A DNA stretch of 15,040 nt. Origin: Clostridia bacterium. Lineage in GTDB: Bacteria > Bacillota_A > Clostridia > Oscillospirales > Acutalibacteraceae. The notes below the pieces were generated by a model. It was not told where the DNA came from, searched no databases, and was given only the letters and a program-made list of their open reading frames with translations. Of this stretch, positions 6,996 through 14,373 are shown piece after piece (the first letter of the stretch is position 1; each line of letters starts with the position of its first letter). Made by a program: the position numbers and the translations under genes. Location: contig JAFPAK010000338.1 in assembly GCA_017390825.1 (NCBI GenBank), forward strand, positions 1-15,040, given 5' to 3'.

Positions 6996-7024
6996 TTGAA
7001 AAGAATGTAATAAAGTGATATAAT
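6996..7024 (+). promoter_or_regulatory. Promoter of the CofE-like gene (extended -10)
   Basis: TTGAAA at 6996-7001 and TATAAT at 7019-7024 are spaced by 17 bases, with an extended -10 TGA just before the hexamer. The leader (about 7031-7085) folds a small hairpin, GGCTGA/TCAGCC at 7034-7050, before the AAAGGAG at 7068-7074. Confidence 0.8.
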
Positions 7025-7085
7025 AATTAAGTTGGCTGACGGTATCAGCCGGAAAGTTTAATAATTCAAAGGAGTTGTTTACAAC

Positions 7086-8279
7086 ATGAGCCGTATGATC
7101 GGTACAGTATCCCGTGGCGTCAGAGCCCCTATTATCAGACAGGGTGACGATATCGTTGAGATCGTAACATCATCTGTTTTAGAAGCGCAGAAGGACGCAG
7201 GTTTTGAATTTAATGACCGTGATATCGTTGCAATGACCGAGGCTATCGTGGCAAGAGCGCAGGGCAACTATGCATCTGTTGACAATATTGCAAACGATGT
7301 TAAAGCAAAATTCGGCGGGGAGACTTTAGGTGTAATTTTCCCGATTTTGAGCCGTAACCGTTTTGCTATCTGCCTGAGAGGTATTGCAAAGGGAGCAAAG
7401 AAGATCGTTCTTATGCTTTCTTACCCTTCGGATGAAGTAGGCAACCACCTTGTCAGTCTTGATGCTCTTGATGAAAAGGGTATCGATCCGTATAAGGATG
7501 TTCTTACATTGGAAAAATACCGTGAGCTGTTTGGATATGAAAAGCACAGATTTACCGGTGTTGATTATGTTGAGTATTACGAAAATCTTATCAAGGATTG
7601 CGGTGCAGAGGTTGAAGTAATCTTTGCTAATAATCCTAAAGCTATCCTTGAATATACTAAAAATGTTCTCTGCTGCGATATTCATACACGCGCTCGCACA
7701 AAGCGTATCCTAAAAGCAGCAGGCGGTGAGATCGTTCTCGGTCTTGACGATATTATGACTGCATCGGTAGACGGCAGCGGTTATAATGAGAATTACGGTC
7801 TGCTTGGTTCAAATAAGGCTACCGAAGATCAGGTAAAACTCTTCCCGCGTGACTGCCAGCCGGTAGTTGATGCTATTGCTGAGAAGCTTTATGCCGCAAC
7901 AGGTAAAAAGATTGAGGTTATGGTTTATGGCGACGGCGCATTCAAGGATCCGGTAGGCAAGATATGGGAACTTGCTGATCCGGTAGTATCTCCTGCTTAC
8001 ACTGCAGGTCTTGAAGGCACACCTAACGAGTTGAAACTGAAATATCTTGCTGATAATGATTTCTCAGATCTTTCAGGCGAGGAGCTTCGTGAGGCTATAA
8101 AGCAGAAGATCACAGAGAAGGATGGCGACCTTGTAGGCCAGATGGTATCTGAAGGCACAACACCCCGTCAGCTTACCGATCTTATCGGCTCACTTTGCGA
8201 CTTAACATCAGGTTCGGGCGATAAGGGCACACCTATTGTATTTATTCAGGGCTATTTCGATAACTATACAGCAGAATAA
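7086..8279 (+). CDS. CofE/COG1478-family gamma-glutamyl ligase-like protein
   Basis: A 397-residue soluble protein of the coenzyme F420-0:L-glutamate ligase family. The founding enzyme, CofE, adds glutamate to coenzyme F420-0 using GTP. Seen here are the N-terminal GVRAPIIRQGDDIVEIV (11-27), the AIVARAQGN segment (53-61), FGGETLGVIFPILSRNRFA (75-93), and a long C-terminal part with VMVYGDGAFKDPVGKIWE. Clostridia of this type are not known to make F420, and no F420 genes are nearby, so the substrate is probably something else. Some bacterial COG1478 members have been proposed to act as folylpolyglutamate synthases. The gene stands alone with its own extended -10 promoter, a good AAAGGAG site and a terminator. 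The family is fairly sure; the reaction is open. Confidence 0.82.
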   Translation: MSRMIGTVSRGVRAPIIRQGDDIVEIVTSSVLEAQKDAGFEFNDRDIVAMTEAIVARAQGNYASVDNIANDVKAKFGGETLGVIFPILSRNRFAICLRGIAKGAKKIVLMLSYPSDEVGNHLVSLDALDEKGIDPYKDVLTLEKYRELFGYEKHRFTGVDYVEYYENLIKDCGAEVEVIFANNPKAILEYTKNVLCCDIHTRARTKRILKAAGGEIVLGLDDIMTASVDGSGYNENYGLLGSNKATEDQVKLFPRDCQPVVDAIAEKLYAATGKKIEVMVYGDGAFKDPVGKIWELADPVVSPAYTAGLEGTPNELKLKYLADNDFSDLSGEELREAIKQKITEKDGDLVGQMVSEGTTPRQLTDLIGSLCDLTSGSGDKGTPIVFIQGYFDNYTAE

Positions 8280-8289
8280 ACTGGATTTT

Positions 8290-8322
8290 AGGAGGGATAC
8301 TGTGTTATCCCTCCTCTTTTTT
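8290..8322 (+). terminator. Intrinsic terminator after the CofE-like gene
   Basis: The perfect 10-bp stem AGGAGGGATA/TATCCCTCCT encloses the loop CTGTGT and is followed by C and a T6 run. Confidence 0.95.
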
Positions 8323-8331
8323 ACAAAACAC

Positions 8332-8361
8332 TTGACAAAATGCTTCTTGCTGTGTTACTAT
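8332..8361 (+). promoter_or_regulatory. Promoter of the amino-acid ABC transporter operon
   Basis: A consensus TTGACA at 8332-8337 and TACTAT at 8356-8361 are 18 bases apart, with the extended -10 TGT before the hexamer. The leader is about 45 bases and carries AAAAGGAGAG close to the start codon. Confidence 0.75.
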
Positions 8362-8412
8362 GTTATCAGTTTAATACAATAAAGCGTTTCGCTTAAAAGG
8401 AGAGAAATTATT

Positions 8413-9207
8413 ATGAAAAAGATTTTAGCATTAGTTCTTTGTATGGCATCCTTGTTCTGCTGCCTTTCGCTTACATCATGCGGCGATAAGGAAATGGTAC
8501 TCGTTGCAGAACAGGAATCAGCAGGCGAATCAGTTGCAAAAGAGAACGCAGACTTCGCAGATTACAAATACACCGCAGTTGATAAGCAGGCTACTGCTCT
8601 TATGGAGGTATCAGCAGGAACAGCTGATGCAGCTATAGTTGACTATGTAATGTCTATTGGCTCAATTGGTGAGGGTACTGACTACGAAGATCTCGTTATT
8701 GACGGCGAAGGTTACGCAGAGGAGAGCTACGGTATTGCATTCCGCAAGGGCTCTGATATTACTGCAAAGGTAAACGAGGCTATCAAAACACTTAAAGACA
8801 ATGGCAAGCTTGTTGAAATCGCAAAGAAATATAAGCTTGACGAGCTTATCACAGCAACTGAGAAGTTTGATGCTTTCAAGCAGAACAAAACAGATTCCGA
8901 TTGGGAATATATCAAGAATAAAGGCGAGTTGGTTATTGGTATTACATATTTTGCACCAATGAACTATGAAGAGAACGGTGAGCTTGTTGGATTTGAAACC
9001 GAGTTTGCAAAAGCAGTTTGTGAGATTCTCGGTGTTAACGCTAAATTCCAGGAGATCAGCTGGGCTGCAAAGGAAACAGAACTTGCGTCAAAGAATATTG
9101 ACTGCATCTGGAACGGTATGACAATTACCGACGAAAGACTTGAAAATATGAGCATCTCTATTCCTTATATGGAGAACAAGCAGGTTAAGGTAGTTAAAGC
9201 AAAATAA
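8413..9207 (+). CDS. Amino-acid ABC transporter solute-binding lipoprotein, apparently circularly permuted
   Basis: A 264-residue SBP_bac_3-family lipoprotein with a signal peptide ending LTSC (Cys23), which would capture a polar amino acid outside the membrane. The order of the fold is unusual. Residues about 28-143 match what is normally the second half: a strand and turn like the usual GS.G binding loop (ESAGES 35-40), GTADAAIVDY (69-78) with the amino-group-binding Asp77, then YGIAFRKGS and the C-terminal helices. A linker (about 144-168) follows. Residues 169-264 match the normal first half: GELVIGITYFAPMNY, the family signature GFETEFAKAVCEIL (193-206), and GMTITDER (235-242) with the carboxylate-binding Arg242. 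The protein ends at SIPYMENKQVKVVKAK, exactly where a standard protein crosses into lobe 2. The frame is continuous. The substrate is not determinable. The permease and ATPase follow downstream. Confidence 0.88.
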   Translation: MKKILALVLCMASLFCCLSLTSCGDKEMVLVAEQESAGESVAKENADFADYKYTAVDKQATALMEVSAGTADAAIVDYVMSIGSIGEGTDYEDLVIDGEGYAEESYGIAFRKGSDITAKVNEAIKTLKDNGKLVEIAKKYKLDELITATEKFDAFKQNKTDSDWEYIKNKGELVIGITYFAPMNYEENGELVGFETEFAKAVCEILGVNAKFQEISWAAKETELASKNIDCIWNGMTITDERLENMSISIPYMENKQVKVVKAK

Positions 9208-9233
9208 GATAGATCAGGAATATAAATTGCCAC

Positions 9234-9270
9234 AACACGCTTTGTCCGTTTTCACGGGCGAAGCGTTGTT
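9234..9270 (+). other. Intercistronic hairpin between binding protein and permease genes
   Basis: ACGCTTTGTCCG and CGGGCGAAGCGT pair over 12 bp (two G-U pairs) around the loop TTTTCA, and the stem extends by three more pairs past a bulged T. There is no T-run after it, so it is not a full terminator. In transporter operons such hairpins commonly protect or partly terminate the message, so that binding protein exceeds permease. Confidence 0.7.
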
Positions 9271-9307
9271 CCGTATAAAATACAAATAATTCTAATAGGA
9301 GAATGTT

Positions 9308-9952
9308 ATGTCATTTCAGGAGGTATCTCTTGCGCTTGCCGAAGGTTTTTTGCAAAACTGCAGGCTGTTTTTTGAAACATTGCTGTTTTCGCTTCCGCTT
9401 GGTTTAATCATCACCTTTGGCTCAATGTCAAAATTCAAGCCGTTAAAATGGCTCGTCAAGACCTTTGTATGGATAATTCGAGGCACTCCGTTGATGCTTC
9501 AGCTTTTTGTAGTTCTGTATGTGCCTGGTCTTGTGTTCGGCGTACCCATGCGTGATCGTATGCTTGCGGCACTCGTTGCATTTGTAATAAACTATTCCTG
9601 TTATTTTTCCGAGATATACCGGGGCGGAATAGAGGGTATTCCGAGAGGACAGTTTGAAGCCGGTCAGGTGCTTGGTATGACAAAGTCACAGATATTTTTC
9701 CGTGTAGTTTTAATGCAGGTTGTAAAGCGCATTATTCCTCCGATGAGCAATGAGATAATCACGCTTGTTAAAGACACTTCACTTGCAAGAATTATAGCAG
9801 TCGGAGAAGTATTGCTTGCAGCAGAGCGTTTTGCAGGTCAGGGTATTATATGGCCGTTGTTTTATACAGGTGTATTCTTCCTTGCGTTCAATGGAGTACT
9901 TACACTTTTATTCGGCTATATCGAGAAAAAACTTGATTATTACAGGAGTTAA
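9308..9952 (+). CDS. Polar amino-acid ABC transporter permease (HisM/GlnP type)
   Basis: A 214-residue membrane protein with about five membrane segments that forms the channel of an amino-acid importer. The conserved RGTPLMLQLF motif is at 58-67. The cytoplasmic EAA loop, which docks onto the ATPase, is at 111-137 (key parts EAGQVLGMTKSQIFF). The C-terminal half keeps the family stretch IITLVKDTSLARII. Length is normal for the family. The ATG at 9308 follows ATAGGAG at usual spacing. Only one permease gene is present, so the channel is probably a homodimer. It lies 100 bp after the binding protein, with a hairpin between, and 6 bp before the ATPase. Confidence 0.95.
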   Translation: MSFQEVSLALAEGFLQNCRLFFETLLFSLPLGLIITFGSMSKFKPLKWLVKTFVWIIRGTPLMLQLFVVLYVPGLVFGVPMRDRMLAALVAFVINYSCYFSEIYRGGIEGIPRGQFEAGQVLGMTKSQIFFRVVLMQVVKRIIPPMSNEIITLVKDTSLARIIAVGEVLLAAERFAGQGIIWPLFYTGVFFLAFNGVLTLLFGYIEKKLDYYRS

Positions 9953-9958
9953 GATGTT

Positions 9959-10738
9959 ATGCCAATGCTGGAAGTAAAGAATTTATATAAAAGCTTCGGT
10001 GATACTGAAGTTTTAAAGGGTATAGATCTGTCACTTGAAAAGGGCGAGGTAATGGTTATTATCGGCTCGTCGGGCAGCGGTAAGACCACGCTTTTGCGTT
10101 GTCTTAACTTTCTCGAACGTGCGACGAGCGGCGATATTCAAATAGATGGGAATACAATTTTCTCAGACCGGATGAAGCTGTCTGAAAAAGATATCCGTAA
10201 TAACCGATTGCATTTTGGTCTTGTTTTTCAGAATTTCAATCTGTTCCCACAATATACGGCTTTTGATAATATCACACTTGCACCGAAACTTCGGTTGAAA
10301 TCCGAGGGTGAAAAGAGCGGCTTTAAAAGTGTCGCCGATATAGAGGAAAATGCAGAAAAGCTGCTTTGCCGTGTCGGGCTTACAGATAAGAGAGATTTCT
10401 ATCCTTGCCAGCTTTCGGGCGGACAGCAGCAACGAGTTGCAATTGCAAGAGCGCTTGCATTATCACCTGATATTCTATGTTTTGATGAGCCGACTTCTGC
10501 ACTAGATCCTGAACTTACAGGTGAAGTTCTCCGTGTAATAAAAGAGCTCAAAGGCAGCGATACCACAATGATAATTGTAACTCATGAAATGGAGTTTGCA
10601 AAGCATGTTGCCGACAAGGTTGTATTTATGGCAGACGGAATTGTGGAGGAAACCGGCACACCGGAAGATGTCTTCGGCAGTCCGAAATCCGAAAAAACCA
10701 AAGCATTTTTAAACAATGCAGTAAATTTGAGTTACTAA
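9959..10738 (+). CDS. Polar amino-acid ABC transporter ATP-binding protein (GlnQ/HisP type)
   Basis: A 259-residue ATPase that powers the importer from the cytoplasm. The P-loop GSSGSGKTT is at 36-44, the Q-loop Gln at 91 in VFQNFNLFP, the signature LSGGQQQR at 152-159, Walker B ILCFDEP at 172-178, the D-loop SALD at 180-183 and the switch His at 209. All are intact. Between the Q-loop and signature there is a slightly long charged insertion (about 111-130) compared with common GlnQ proteins. The ATG at 9959 has AGGAG ten bases upstream; an in-frame ATG at 9965 is possible but less well spaced. It is the last gene of the operon and a two-way terminator follows. Confidence 0.96.
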   Translation: MPMLEVKNLYKSFGDTEVLKGIDLSLEKGEVMVIIGSSGSGKTTLLRCLNFLERATSGDIQIDGNTIFSDRMKLSEKDIRNNRLHFGLVFQNFNLFPQYTAFDNITLAPKLRLKSEGEKSGFKSVADIEENAEKLLCRVGLTDKRDFYPCQLSGGQQQRVAIARALALSPDILCFDEPTSALDPELTGEVLRVIKELKGSDTTMIIVTHEMEFAKHVADKVVFMADGIVEETGTPEDVFGSPKSEKTKAFLNNAVNLSY

Positions 10739-10742
10739 AGTA

Positions 10743-10773
10743 AAAAAAGTCCCGAATATTTCGGGACTTTTTT
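10743..10773. terminator. Bidirectional intrinsic terminator
   Basis: The perfect 14-bp stem AAAAAAGTCCCGAA/TTCGGGACTTTTTT has the loop TAT. It separates the convergent ABC operon (plus) and symporter gene (minus) and serves both. Confidence 0.95.
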
Positions 10774-10785
10774 CATATCAAGGTA

Positions 10786-12204
10786 TTATTTCTTCAGTTT
10801 GTTCTGATTTGACTTGGAAGCGGCAACAACTATTGCAAAGAGCGGAACTATTGCAAGCACGTTTGGAATAACCATAAGGTTATTGAACATATCCGCAAGC
10901 TCCCAAACAAGATCATTCTTGAAGAGCGAGCCAAGGAAAATGAATGCAACCGAAACTATCGAGTAAATAATAGTTGCTTTCTTGCCGAAAAGGTATTGGA
11001 AGTTGATCTTTCCAAAGAAGTTCCAGCCTATAATAGTTGTGAAAGCAAAGAACATAAGGCAGATAGCAATGAGTATGTTTCCTATGGTTGAGCCGAATAC
11101 CTGCGAAAGCGCAAGCTGCATAAGATTTGCATTGGTGATCTCAACACCATTCAGCATTTCTCCTGTTTGTAAGCCGTCTGCAAGCACACCGCCATTGGTA
11201 TAAAGAGTTGTGATAACAACAAGTGCGGTCATTGTAAGTACTATAAATGTGTCAATAAACACGCCTATCATTGCGGCAACGCCCTGATCGTGCGGCTTTT
11301 CAACATTTGCCATAGCATGAGCATGAGGAGTTGAACCCATACCTGCCTCATTTGAGAAAAGACCACGCTTTGCACCCTGGCTGATAGCCGCCTTGATAGC
11401 AGCACCTACAGAGCCTCCAATGATAGCTTGCGGGGCAAATGCATACTTAAATATCAAAGCGAATGCTTCCGGTACGTTTTTAAAGTTGATACACAAAACA
11501 ATAAGTCCGATAAGTATGTAGAGAACAGCCATAATAGGAACTATCTTTTCAGCAACAGAAGCAATTCGCTGAATTCCGCCGATAAAAATGAATGCCGAAA
11601 CAGCAGCAATAATCAAACCGATTATCCACGGCTCGATACCGAAAGCAGTGCCTGATGTCTGTGCAATTGAGTTGGACTGTACCATTGCACCGATAAAGCC
11701 GAGTGCGAGTGTGATAGCAACTGCAAAGAAGCCGGCAAGGAATTTACCGAACTTACCTTTATAGGCTTTTTTAATGTAGTAAACGGGACCGCCCGAAACA
11801 GTACCGTCTTCGTGAATCTCACGTGTCTCCTGTGCAAGTACAGCCTCGGCATAGATAGTTGCCATACCGAAGAATGCGATGACCCACATCCAGAATATCG
11901 CACCGGGACCGCCGATGAGAATAGCGCCGCAGGCACCGACAATGTTACCTGTACCTACCTGTGCTGCAATAGCGGTTGCCAGCGCTTGAAATGATGAAAG
12001 TCCACCCTTGTGCTTTTTGCCGAACAACGAAAAACCGCCGAACACTCTTTTCATTCCCTCGCCGAAGCAGCGAATCTGAACAAATCTTGTTTTGATGGTG
12101 TAGAAAAGTCCGGTGCCAACAAGCAGAATGATAAGGATATAGTCGGAAAGGTATGCGTTAACGGTCTTAACGGCAGAAAGTAAGAAATCCATGATCTGAT
12201 CCAT
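10786..12204 (-). CDS. AgcS-family sodium:alanine/glycine symporter
   Basis: A 472-residue membrane protein with about 11 membrane segments that imports alanine or glycine with sodium. The family signature is clear: QALATAIAAQVGTGNIVGAC (73-92), GGPGAIFWMW (98-107), and KRGLFSNEAGMGSTPHAHA (279-297), which contributes to substrate and ion binding. Length and ends are normal. The ATG at 12204 follows AAGGAG. The gene stands alone behind a glycine riboswitch and terminator (12222-12359), so glycine is the likely signal and probably a substrate. The expected logic is uptake and use of abundant glycine. The exact preference for glycine, alanine or serine cannot be read from the sequence. Confidence 0.96.
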   Translation of the reverse strand: MDQIMDFLLSAVKTVNAYLSDYILIILLVGTGLFYTIKTRFVQIRCFGEGMKRVFGGFSLFGKKHKGGLSSFQALATAIAAQVGTGNIVGACGAILIGGPGAIFWMWVIAFFGMATIYAEAVLAQETREIHEDGTVSGGPVYYIKKAYKGKFGKFLAGFFAVAITLALGFIGAMVQSNSIAQTSGTAFGIEPWIIGLIIAAVSAFIFIGGIQRIASVAEKIVPIMAVLYILIGLIVLCINFKNVPEAFALIFKYAFAPQAIIGGSVGAAIKAAISQGAKRGLFSNEAGMGSTPHAHAMANVEKPHDQGVAAMIGVFIDTFIVLTMTALVVITTLYTNGGVLADGLQTGEMLNGVEITNANLMQLALSQVFGSTIGNILIAICLMFFAFTTIIGWNFFGKINFQYLFGKKATIIYSIVSVAFIFLGSLFKNDLVWELADMFNNLMVIPNVLAIVPLFAIVVAASKSNQNKLKK

Positions 12205-12221
12205 ATTTTTTTCTCCTTATT

Positions 12222-12252
12222 AAAATTAAAAAGTTGCTGATAAACAGCAACT
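12222..12252 (-). terminator. Riboswitch-controlled intrinsic terminator ahead of the symporter
   Basis: On the minus strand AGTTGCTG and CAGCAACT form an 8-bp stem around TTTAT, followed by TTTTTAATTTTA. It ends 17 bases before the symporter start. The first arm shares bases 12249-12252 with the 3' strand of the riboswitch P1 helix, so the two helices exclude each other in part. Confidence 0.82.
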
Positions 12253-12359
12253 CTGGAAAATAAAGCAAAATATATTTTTGCACACTCTATCCTTTTGCCT
12301 GAGAGATTCGGCGTTTGCCTTGCACCTTCGGCACTCATTTAAGAGATTCTCCAGAGTTT
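12249..12359 (-). promoter_or_regulatory. Glycine riboswitch, single aptamer
   Basis: On the minus strand the conserved glycine aptamer core is present: GGAGAATCTC, then GCCGAAGGTGCAAGG (complement of 12318-12331 and flanks), then CTCTCAGGCAAAAGGA (complement of 12290-12305) and TAGAG. P1 is a 9-bp helix, AACTCTGGA (complement of 12350-12358) with TCCAGAGTT (complement of 12249-12257). Only one aptamer is seen. A small hairpin, GCAAAA/TTTTGC at 12265-12281, sits between the core and the P1 3' strand, at the place where singleton riboswitches carry a remnant ('ghost') of the second aptamer. Glycine binding should stabilise P1 and disfavour the terminator, switching the symporter on; the direction is inference. 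Confidence 0.93.
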
Positions 12360-12411
12360 CCTCCGCTTGTCAGTTATCCTGAAAGCATCAACGGTATTAT
12401 CAACTTTGTCA

Positions 12412-12440
12412 AGTATATCACATTTGTATTACTATTTCAA
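12412..12440 (-). promoter_or_regulatory. Promoter of the symporter/riboswitch transcript
   Basis: On the minus strand TTGAAA is followed after 17 bases by TATACT, preceded by the extended -10 TGA. Transcription would start near 12405, about 45 bases before the aptamer, giving a leader of about 200 bases. Confidence 0.72.
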
Positions 12441-12464
12441 GACAAATTTGTATAAATTCAGACC

Positions 12465-12502
12465 AAAAACTATTCCTCTTGCATTCTCGCAAGAGGAATA
12501 GT
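12465..12502 (-). terminator. Intrinsic terminator of the fusion/flavodoxin operon
   Basis: A perfect 14-bp stem, ACTATTCCTCTTGC/GCAAGAGGAATAGT, encloses a 6-base loop. On the minus strand it is followed by TTTTTGG, so it ends transcripts coming from 12563 upward. Confidence 0.88.
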
Positions 12503-12562
12503 GCTTAAAATAAATATATTTCAGGCGGTAATTATACCTATAAGTCGCCGCTCTTGATTGAA

Positions 12563-13069
12563 CTATAACGCCATCAGCGCAAATATGTCTTTTAAATTTT
12601 CCTCCGATACGGCGCTGCCGCCGTTTTGAAGCATATTGAGAATTACTTTATCGTCTTCAGTTTGTATCTCTTTTTCGCTAATTTGTTTAATAAGCGATTT
12701 TTCAACTATTCCCATCATAAATTTATATACACCGCGAAGCTTCGCTTTATTGTACCCACCCTGTAAGGTGAAAATCGGAAGATTTTTTGGAAACGCATTG
12801 CTTTTGCTAACACTATCAAGCTGTGAGCCGGTACTGCCCAGACATACGCCGCAAACAGCGGCGATTTTATATCTCTTTGCCGCTTTCTTGTATCCCTTTA
12901 ATATGCTTGCCATAAGCCAGCCGAGGTAGATTATCTCGGTGTCTTTCGAAAGAGCTTTATTTGCTTCATTCAAAGAATACATCGGCAATCCCGACTTTTT
13001 TGATAAAAGCTCTGCATACTCTTTTGTATAGCCGGTGTTTGATGTATAAACTATTGCTTTAATATTCAT
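12563..13069 (-). CDS. Flavodoxin-like protein
   Basis: A 168-residue soluble protein whose N-terminus, IKAIVYTSNTGYTKEYAELL, has the flavodoxin phosphate-binding loop (TSNTGYT at 9-15) for FMN. It resembles the flavodoxin-domain group that includes HemG-like proteins and is longer and more basic than electron-carrier flavodoxins. A second short loop, VCGVCLGSTGSQ (72-83), lies near the expected second flavin contact. The C-terminal helical part (about 110-168) is not recognised. Its start overlaps the stop of the upstream fusion gene by 11 bp and uses GGAG inside that gene, so the two are co-translated. The redox partner and substrate are unknown. Confidence 0.75.
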   Translation of the reverse strand: MNIKAIVYTSNTGYTKEYAELLSKKSGLPMYSLNEANKALSKDTEIIYLGWLMASILKGYKKAAKRYKIAAVCGVCLGSTGSQLDSVSKSNAFPKNLPIFTLQGGYNKAKLRGVYKFMMGIVEKSLIKQISEKEIQTEDDKVILNMLQNGGSAVSEENLKDIFALMAL

Positions 13070-14318
13070 TCTCTATCCACTCCTCAGCTTTGTTCAATAT
13101 ATCTTTGTAGCTTTGTGATAACAGATTTCTCGCATCATCTGCCGTGACCCAACGCATCTCTTTTATTTCGTTTTGATCGGTTATTTTAGGTTCAGTTGTA
13201 GCCTCGGCTGCAAAAAGTATAACGCATTTTTCTACTTTTTCACCGATATTAAAATGGGTTTCAGCACGAAAATCAGATATATTGTTGAGTCTTATTCCGG
13301 TTTCTTCATATACTTCACGAATTGCAGTCTCAATTTCTGTTTCACCACGCTCCATATGACCTTTCGGAAAGCTCCATGTTTTGCTCCCATTTTGAAAAAG
13401 CAGTAAATATTCTGTTATTCCGTTTAGTTTTCGATACAGTACGGTACCGCAGGATTTTTGATACATCGCTTCTACTGCACTATCAAAATATTGCTCTGCA
13501 AAATGCACCGCTGCCGCAATCTCAGCTTGGTGAAAATTCATGCCTATCGGTGCGGCAACAAGCTTGTCCTCAACATCGTTATTTCGGTGGATAATGCCGA
13601 TAATACGGCAATTGTAGCTTTCTACCGGCTTATCAACGCCCATCAGATAAACATCAAGCTCTTCTCCATCTCCGCCGATGATTCCTTCGATATATCCGTA
13701 ATTCAGCTCGCAGGTGATGCTGTAATCAGCTTTTTTATGCACATAACCGAGCGGACGGTCGATCTTAATATCTACAATCTTTCCGAGATAAGATTTAACA
13801 AGCGCTTTTCTCAAGGTGTAAACGATAAAATCATGCTTTTGTGCGGTGTAAGTTTCTCTGTCATTGCCGGCAAGTGATATTTTCAAATTTTCATATTCCT
13901 TTGCAATAGACGGTGCCTTGTTAAGATAATCTCTGAAATTTATGTAATTTATCCATTCCATACTGTCACTTTGGACTATATGGATAAAGTGCGTTTGAAT
14001 ATTTCCGGTGCCGTCGTAGTAGCTGCCGCAAGCGAAAAGTCTGTGCTGTACACGGTCATCGTTGGGGCAGTAGTAAAATCCGTTTTTTCTTAATTCTTCC
14101 TGCTTTTTAAAAACATCATCAAATTCATCAACGGCAACTGCAATGTCAATTATCGGTTTTGCCTTGATGGAGGGGATAGATGTACTGCCTACATGCTGAA
14201 TATCTGTTATTATATCACCTAAAATCTCACGCAAACGGCATATCGTGTTTTGCGCCTCAATTTCCCATTCTTTTTCATGCTCAAAAAGCTGAACCGTCCC
14301 ACGCATTAAGCCTAACAT
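13059..14318 (-). CDS. Three-domain fusion: GrpB (UPF0157)-inorganic pyrophosphatase-like-Nudix hydrolase
   Basis: A protein of 419 residues with three enzyme-like domains (numbering below is from the GTG at 14327, three residues earlier). Residues about 8-175 are a GrpB/UPF0157 nucleotidyltransferase-fold domain with HVGSTSIPSIKAKPIIDIAV (45-64). Residues about 180-285 are family I pyrophosphatase-like: IDRPLGYVH, then DGEELD (220-225) in place of the usual DGDPLD, and DVEDKLVAAP (251-260), so most metal-binding acids are kept. Residues about 292-422 are a Nudix domain with a complete Nudix box at 323-345 (Gly323, Glu329, Arg337-Glu338, Glu341-Glu342, Gly344). GGGAGG at 14332-14327 abuts the GTG and is correctly spaced for the ATG at 14318, which is chosen. 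The joint role may be nucleotide or pyrophosphate clean-up (inference). Confidence 0.88.
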   Translation of the reverse strand: MLGLMRGTVQLFEHEKEWEIEAQNTICRLREILGDIITDIQHVGSTSIPSIKAKPIIDIAVAVDEFDDVFKKQEELRKNGFYYCPNDDRVQHRLFACGSYYDGTGNIQTHFIHIVQSDSMEWINYINFRDYLNKAPSIAKEYENLKISLAGNDRETYTAQKHDFIVYTLRKALVKSYLGKIVDIKIDRPLGYVHKKADYSITCELNYGYIEGIIGGDGEELDVYLMGVDKPVESYNCRIIGIIHRNNDVEDKLVAAPIGMNFHQAEIAAAVHFAEQYFDSAVEAMYQKSCGTVLYRKLNGITEYLLLFQNGSKTWSFPKGHMERGETEIETAIREVYEETGIRLNNISDFRAETHFNIGEKVEKCVILFAAEATTEPKITDQNEIKEMRWVTADDARNLLSQSYKDILNKAEEWIENEY

Positions 14319-14373
14319 ATCATCCACCTCCCAAAGTGACTATATTGTACTATGATTTTAGCTGGCTGAAACT

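Noticed and set aside
8413..9207. Explaining the odd binding protein as two truncated genes or a frameshift
   Set aside because: One uninterrupted frame carries signal peptide, both halves and a linker, with a single stop at the hinge position.
9456..9689. Minus-strand frame inside the permease gene
   Set aside because: It is a shadow of a confidently identified permease and lacks a ribosome binding site.
12361..12410. TTGACA at about 12406-12411 on the minus strand as the symporter promoter
   Set aside because: No good -10 lies 16-18 bases downstream, whereas TTGAAA-17-TATACT just upstream fits well.
12281..12410. A tandem (two-aptamer) glycine riboswitch
   Set aside because: Only one copy of the conserved core motifs is present; the stretch upstream of P1 lacks a second core.
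14319..14327. GTG at 14327 as the start of the three-domain fusion
   Set aside because: The GGGAGG site abuts and partly overlaps it, while the ATG at 14318 has normal spacing.
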